Positions 59,693-64,000 of a stretch of DNA of 64,000 bases are shown here, one piece after another. Numbering within the stretch: the first letter of the stretch is position 1; every line of letters starts with the position of its first letter. Below the pieces are notes generated by a model. That model was not told the DNA's origin. It made no database searches and was given only the letters and a program-made list of their open reading frames with translations. A program made the translations under genes and the position numbers. The stretch lies in assembly GCF_041260155.1 (NCBI RefSeq), contig NC_091941.1, forward strand, positions 26,444,247 to 26,508,246. The letters run 5' to 3'. This DNA is from Ptychodera flava (taxonomy: Eukaryota; Hemichordata; Enteropneusta; Ptychoderidae).

Positions 59693-60252
59693 TTACATGT
59701 TCATAATTGATTCATCTATCTTGGTTAATTGACATTGTCTTTGAATGTTTGGCAACATGGAACTCTTTCCTTGTAAGTATATGATGACAGCAAGCACTGT
59801 CTGTATGGCGTTGTGTCGAACGCTTCTGAAGGCTTCGGCACTGCATCAATTCATGACTGGATGAACACTCCAATAGGCTTATGAAGTAAGATAATTTGCA
59901 ACGTCTGACAGGTTTGATTATGTCGTCAACAGGTTTAAGGCACCCGCTAATATCACAAACTTCTGCGTCGTAAATCACTTAATTAACGAAACGCCCTGGT
60001 TCTGAGGGTGTGAGTTCAGTGAGTTCGAAGAAAGACGCATTGTCTCGGCAGCTGCTTTCGTATTCCCTGGCCGCGGCTTCCAAGAACCATAAATACCGCC
60101 ACGCCATTTTGTTTAAAGGTGCGCAGGCGCGATTTCGGCATGTGAATAGTGTTAAAATGTATTTGACCAGTAACGTCCCGATGATTTATATGAGTAAGCC
60201 GTTCAACCGCCGTCAGATCAATTACGATGACGGAGGAGCTTTCGACTAGGTC

Positions 60253-60351
60253 TATAAATTTTGAACACCACTAACACTGCAAACCTTGCGAACCATTTCA
60301 TTCTTGGCAATCATCAACATGAGGGCTGGATACTTAATTTTCGGTTTACAG
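60253..60351 (+). CDS. Possible first exon of an unidentified gene with its own TATA box
   Basis: TATAAA (60253-60258) is followed 61 nt later by ATG at 60319. Eleven codons (MRAGYLIFGLQ) run to a strong donor CAG|GTAAGC at 60352. The hydrophobic start resembles the beginning of a signal peptide cut by a phase-0 intron. I could not identify following exons in the remaining 3.6 kb, so this could be chance. Confidence 0.3.
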
Positions 60352-60572
60352 GTAAGCTTAGACTTTGTTGGACATTGACAGGAAGGCCGACTTAGACGGA
60401 TAAGCTAAAACTGTGATAAGAATTACTTCGAATACTTTCCTCCACAGTGTCATTCACTGGTCTTTCAGTTTTGAACATGTTTTTAAACCCACCTCTCCGG
60501 ATTGTGAATCGCGCAGGAACTGTAACAGCACTACTAGGCAAGCCAAAATAACTAGGTCAAAGCACTTTTCGC

Positions 60573-60580
60573 TGACGTCA
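60573..60580. promoter_or_regulatory. CRE/ATF site TGACGTCA
   Basis: The context is GCTGACGTCATCA, 0.3 kb downstream of the candidate TATA promoter at 60253. Confidence 0.3.
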
Positions 60581-61097
60581 TCATTCCAAGAACCCTTCCT
60601 CGCATGTGTTCAACGAGCACTGCTGTATGCGTTTCGTAGAACAACAATATAAATGGTAAATAGCATTTAGGTTTTTGAGAAAGCCTATTTCTTTCTCTTT
60701 TTATTTCATTTCTTATAAATTCGTCAACTGCTGCAGCCCTATTGTCAATTTCGGAGTATCGGCAATTAATTGATGTTCGGACCTGCTTACTGCTATACAG
60801 TGAACAAGTAGTGCACAGCGCACTAGGAACATGTTAGGCATGCTGCTTAAGGCATTGTCATATAGGCAGCGGCTTCTGTCAGCAACAACTAACACGGTGT
60901 ATAGGGGCCACCGAACTCTGCTAATTTGTCACTCGTTTATTAATTTTTCGAAAAGAAAGTAACAATTTCACAACATCGAACACATCATAACATCGAACGG
61001 TGGTTGCAATGGTGGCAAGGGACGTCTCAAAAACTTCACATTTTCTATGAGTTCAAATCGTTCATTGTGCATTTTATAATTATATGGTCGAAAAACG

Positions 61098-61345
61098 CAT
61101 GCATGCATGTACATACATACATACATGCATGCATGCATGCATGCATGCATGCATACATGCATACACACATACATGCATGCATGCATGCATGCATGCGTAC
61201 GTACGTACGTACGTACGTACGTACGTACGTACGTACGTACGTACGTACATACATACATACATACATACATACATACATACATACATACATACATACATAC
61301 ATACATACATACATACATACATACATACATACATACATACATACA
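61098..61345. repeat. Compound (GCAT)n-(ACGT)n-(ACAT)n array
   Basis: GCAT-rich units to about 61196, then about 12 ACGT units (61197-61247), then about 24 ACAT units. The first two blocks are self-complementary. Long frames across it are artefacts. Confidence 0.98.
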
Positions 61346-63709
61346 CATCGTGCCTTTAAATTCAATGTTAGTTATTCACTTCATTTTTTTGCAAAATTCT
61401 GTAAATGCAGGAAAAAGTACTAGTTCTTTATTGAACGTTAATCTCTTATTTATGCCACTAACTTAAAGAGAAAATTTGTTACATATATCTTAAATTTCAT
61501 TTCAAAATAAGTTAGCCTGTTGTAAACCCATAAAAGGTCATTGATTCATATTATCATTCAAATAAATGCTTGGTCTACGGCCGAAGTAAAAAAAAATAGA
61601 CAAGCGTATTTATAGGCACTTAGTGTCATTATGGTCAGAAAGAGGGACATCTTTTATGACCTTCAATAATGTCTGTACTAATGCCGATACAGTGGTCTAG
61701 CCATGATTACACACAGCGGTGCTGAGTGGAATTTCGTAAAACTGTATTTTTTAATCGAGTTGTTTTGCAAATGAGATTGTCACAAAAATGTGTATGTCTG
61801 TCAAGTAACCTCGCAGAGTACATCAGCCATGGCTGTTTCTTGTCTATTTCTAACCTTCGAACCTTTCCACCTTTGACATTATGTCTAGTGCATCCGTGGT
61901 TTTCCCGCCAAAGCCCATAAAGCAGACGTGATGCACACGGGTAAAGGCGTGTACAGTCAAGAAGAAAAAGAGGTCGATTTTGACTTCATACAGATATCGC
62001 TGAACCGACCTAAAGTTGGATTAAAATAACGCGATTTGAAAGAACCGGCCTGCACTGAATGTAAACGTGTGACCTCAAAACCCATCCATTATCTACCCCT
62101 AGTAAGCAACTTTTTAAGGCCAGCGAGTTCCAAGATGATGTTCTGTGCACACATTCAATCCTGCACTCAGTGAAGACCAAGCTGAAAGTTGGCATTTTTC
62201 AAACCATATTTTATTTCGTTTATATATGTTAACACCGTATTTAGACACAAGTACTATGAACGCCAATGCAACATAGAAGAGGTAGGAAGGAGGTCATTGA
62301 ATTTCATTTGATTATATTCTTGTAAATTGGTCACTTTCATGACCCCATACAAAGTTACATCCCAATACTTTGGTATGAGTGGCATTAAAAACTAAATATT
62401 TAGTGCGAGAAAAAATGCACTCGTTCGTTAAAGTCAGTGACAGTGGTAATTCGTCAGCGAATTGTGTTAATATGGTTTGTAATCACTGAGTTTTCAACCG
62501 GAATGTTTGAGCCATAATTCATATATACCACGCTGTAAGGTCATGTAGGGTCATTGAAATGTTACTCCTTATCGTTCTGTTGACTTTCTACAACATTCAT
62601 ACCTGCGCGTCTACGCATGCGCTATAAAACAGACTCTACGCTATCACATCTGTTTACCTGAGCAGCTACAACAAGTATCTTACAAACAATTTGAACCCAA
62701 AAAAAAGTCATGCAGCATTTAAAAGGGCAATGTCAACGTCCTTATCCACTTCGAAGAATCCTTTATCACACTGTATACCTACTGCAGATTTGAAGGCTTT
62801 AAGTTACTCAATCGTGGAGGCAGACTTGCTCGTAGGAGGCGCCCTTTCGTGACAGGGACCCCTTTTTGCGACTCTTCCTTATTACGAATATATTGTTCAA
62901 TTTAGATAGTATGTCGACTACATTTGGCAGATATGCTGCCTAAGACATGGGTAAACTACCAGTATTAAACTGCAACTTCGGCGAATTGAAGGCGAACATA
63001 CAGCGCGTCGCCAAGTTTAGCTATCTCATTAGATATATTATACACGCACCTGATTAGTTATGAGGTAATCAGCCAATTAGAGACAGCATTGTCAGACTGG
63101 TCCACCACATACGGCCTTAATGTAGTACGTAATTTTTGCCTCATTGATTTTCTACCACCATAGTTATGAAGGGGTCAAAGGGACACAGTCGTCGCTTTCA
63201 ATGATTTTGTGTCAAGACATATCTCTTCAATTATTACCACAATTTGAATTCAAATAATAGTAATAAAATAAACCTTCATCGAGGTTAACAGTTCACGGAC
63301 ACATGGTATCCACTCATTAACAATTTTTGATGGATACCAAAAATTGACAAATTGTTTACTGCATCGGCCCTGTCTACTTGTGGATTTGAAGATGAGCTTT
63401 GCCGACAACTCTTTCAGCATAATTCAGGGTTCTGACCATTGAATAGACTTCCGACCAATGTATTGGATGGACATTCCCTCCCGTAACGTTTTGCATATGA
63501 TGTCTGACAAGGATGCAACAGGACCATTTTAAAAGCAAATATAAAATGTGGATCGGGCTATATGAACAAAATGAAAGTTGTAGACTTGAACATCTATATA
63601 CCACTGCACTTAAGACATAAAATGTTCGTGATACATTGTAAATGAAGTTATTGGACTTGCACTTACGAAAAAAAAATAATCTTGACTCAACTTACAGCTA
63701 TATATTAGT
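61346..63709. other. No gene recognised
   Basis: It includes the isolated TATA candidate at 62623; otherwise only short frames. If the 60319 exon is real, its later exons may lie here or beyond the window. Confidence 0.4.
62614..62628 (+). promoter_or_regulatory. Possible core promoter: NRF1-like site and TATAAA
   Basis: CGCATGCGC abuts TATAAA (62623-62628). The first ATG downstream (62710) opens only 27 codons. No gene is assigned. Confidence 0.25.
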
Positions 63710-63840
63710 AGGTCAAAGGTCATCTGAAGCCATCCCAACTTTATGAAAAAAGTTTTCATTGCATAATGGTCCATATGCAAGAGAAAGCAAACTACTGACT
63801 TTTGCAGTTACTGAGATACAGGAGAGAAGGTCAAAGGTCA
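63710..63840 (+). promoter_or_regulatory. Two perfect DR1 nuclear-receptor sites
   Basis: AGGTCAAAGGTCA occurs at 63710-63722 and again at 63828-63840. This is the DR1 consensus bound by HNF4/RXR-type receptors. They lie just before a MITE copy and may be repeat-borne. Confidence 0.35.
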
Positions 63841-63852
63841 TTCTAGCTGCCA

Positions 63853-64000
63853 AAATTGTAGAATGCCCCTCGGGGTCAGACACTCCAACTCTCAAATTTT
63901 TTACAATACTTTTCTGGTCTACCGCTCTTTGGGGCTCATTTTGAAGCTCGTGAACTTAAAGTTTCCACAGTCTTTAACATATTTTTAGAAAGTCGACAGT
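63853..64000 (-). mobile_element. MITE family 1, copy 5 (inverted, cut by window end)
   Basis: It begins GTAGAATGCCCCTCGGGGTC and includes TTTTTTACAATACTTTTCTGG and GGGGCTCATTTTGAAGCTCG, both shared with copy 4. The rest lies outside the window. Confidence 0.6.

Larger units (their letters stand above)
56729..60252. other. Intergenic, with (CT)n and (TTTA)n tracts
   Basis: No frame with plausible splice borders or a known motif was seen. Confidence 0.45.

Noticed and set aside
1..64000. CRISPR arrays, bacterial operons, insertion sequences or prophage
   Set aside because: The gene structure is clearly eukaryotic; the tandem repeats are microsatellites without spacer organisation.

Overview
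The window is animal nuclear DNA: small exons with GT/AG borders, long introns, polyadenylation signals, many microsatellites and short non-autonomous transposons, and no operons or dense coding. I place it with modest confidence in a marine invertebrate, perhaps a non-vertebrate deuterostome (hemichordate- or amphioxus-like). No sequence here fixes the species.

The clear protein-coding content is three bZIP transcription-factor genes in tandem, all on the + strand. Gene A (coding exons 9766-9984, 10504-10611, 11193-11441; polyA signal 12988) is ATF3/JDP2-like. Gene B (19609 or 19672-19902, 20557-20658, then 21759-21917 and/or 22133-22366; polyA signal 22561) is divergent and BATF/ATF-like, with two homologous leucine-zipper exons in a row. 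Gene C (43992-44270 or the alternative first exon 47553-47615, then 47818-47925 and 49364-49525; polyA signal 51340) is ATF3-like at its N-terminus but has a Fos-like lysine in the zipper. All coding junctions are phase 0 and the basic-region exons are 108, 102 and 108 nt. In vertebrates FOS, JDP2 and BATF are clustered, as are ATF3 and BATF3, so this looks like an invertebrate form of that old cluster.

Layout: 1-8.2 kb, no gene recognised, one TATA promoter candidate (1.2-1.4 kb), a (TA)n tract, a MITE and an (ACAT)n array. 8.2-13 kb, gene A with CRE/AP-1/NRF1 sites upstream. 13-19.6 kb, nothing firm. 19.6-22.6 kb, gene B. 22.6-34.2 kb, repeats, an orphan 233-codon ORF on the minus strand, a 747-bp hAT-like element and (ATGT)n arrays. 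34.6-35.2 kb, a CRE+TATA+NRF1 promoter candidate. 43.3-51.4 kb, gene C with a proximal and an intronic TATA promoter. 51.4-64 kb, mostly non-coding, with repeats and a possible first exon of a secreted-protein gene at 60.3 kb.

The most unusual points are the duplicated zipper exon of gene B, which could let one DNA-binding exon be joined to different dimerisation domains; an intronic promoter in gene C predicted to make a nearly bZIP-only protein; and nine perfect TGACGTCA (CRE/ATF) sites where about one is expected by chance, which suggests auto- or cross-regulation within the cluster. Gene models rest on reading frames, splice consensus and remembered family motifs; no transcript or database evidence was available.
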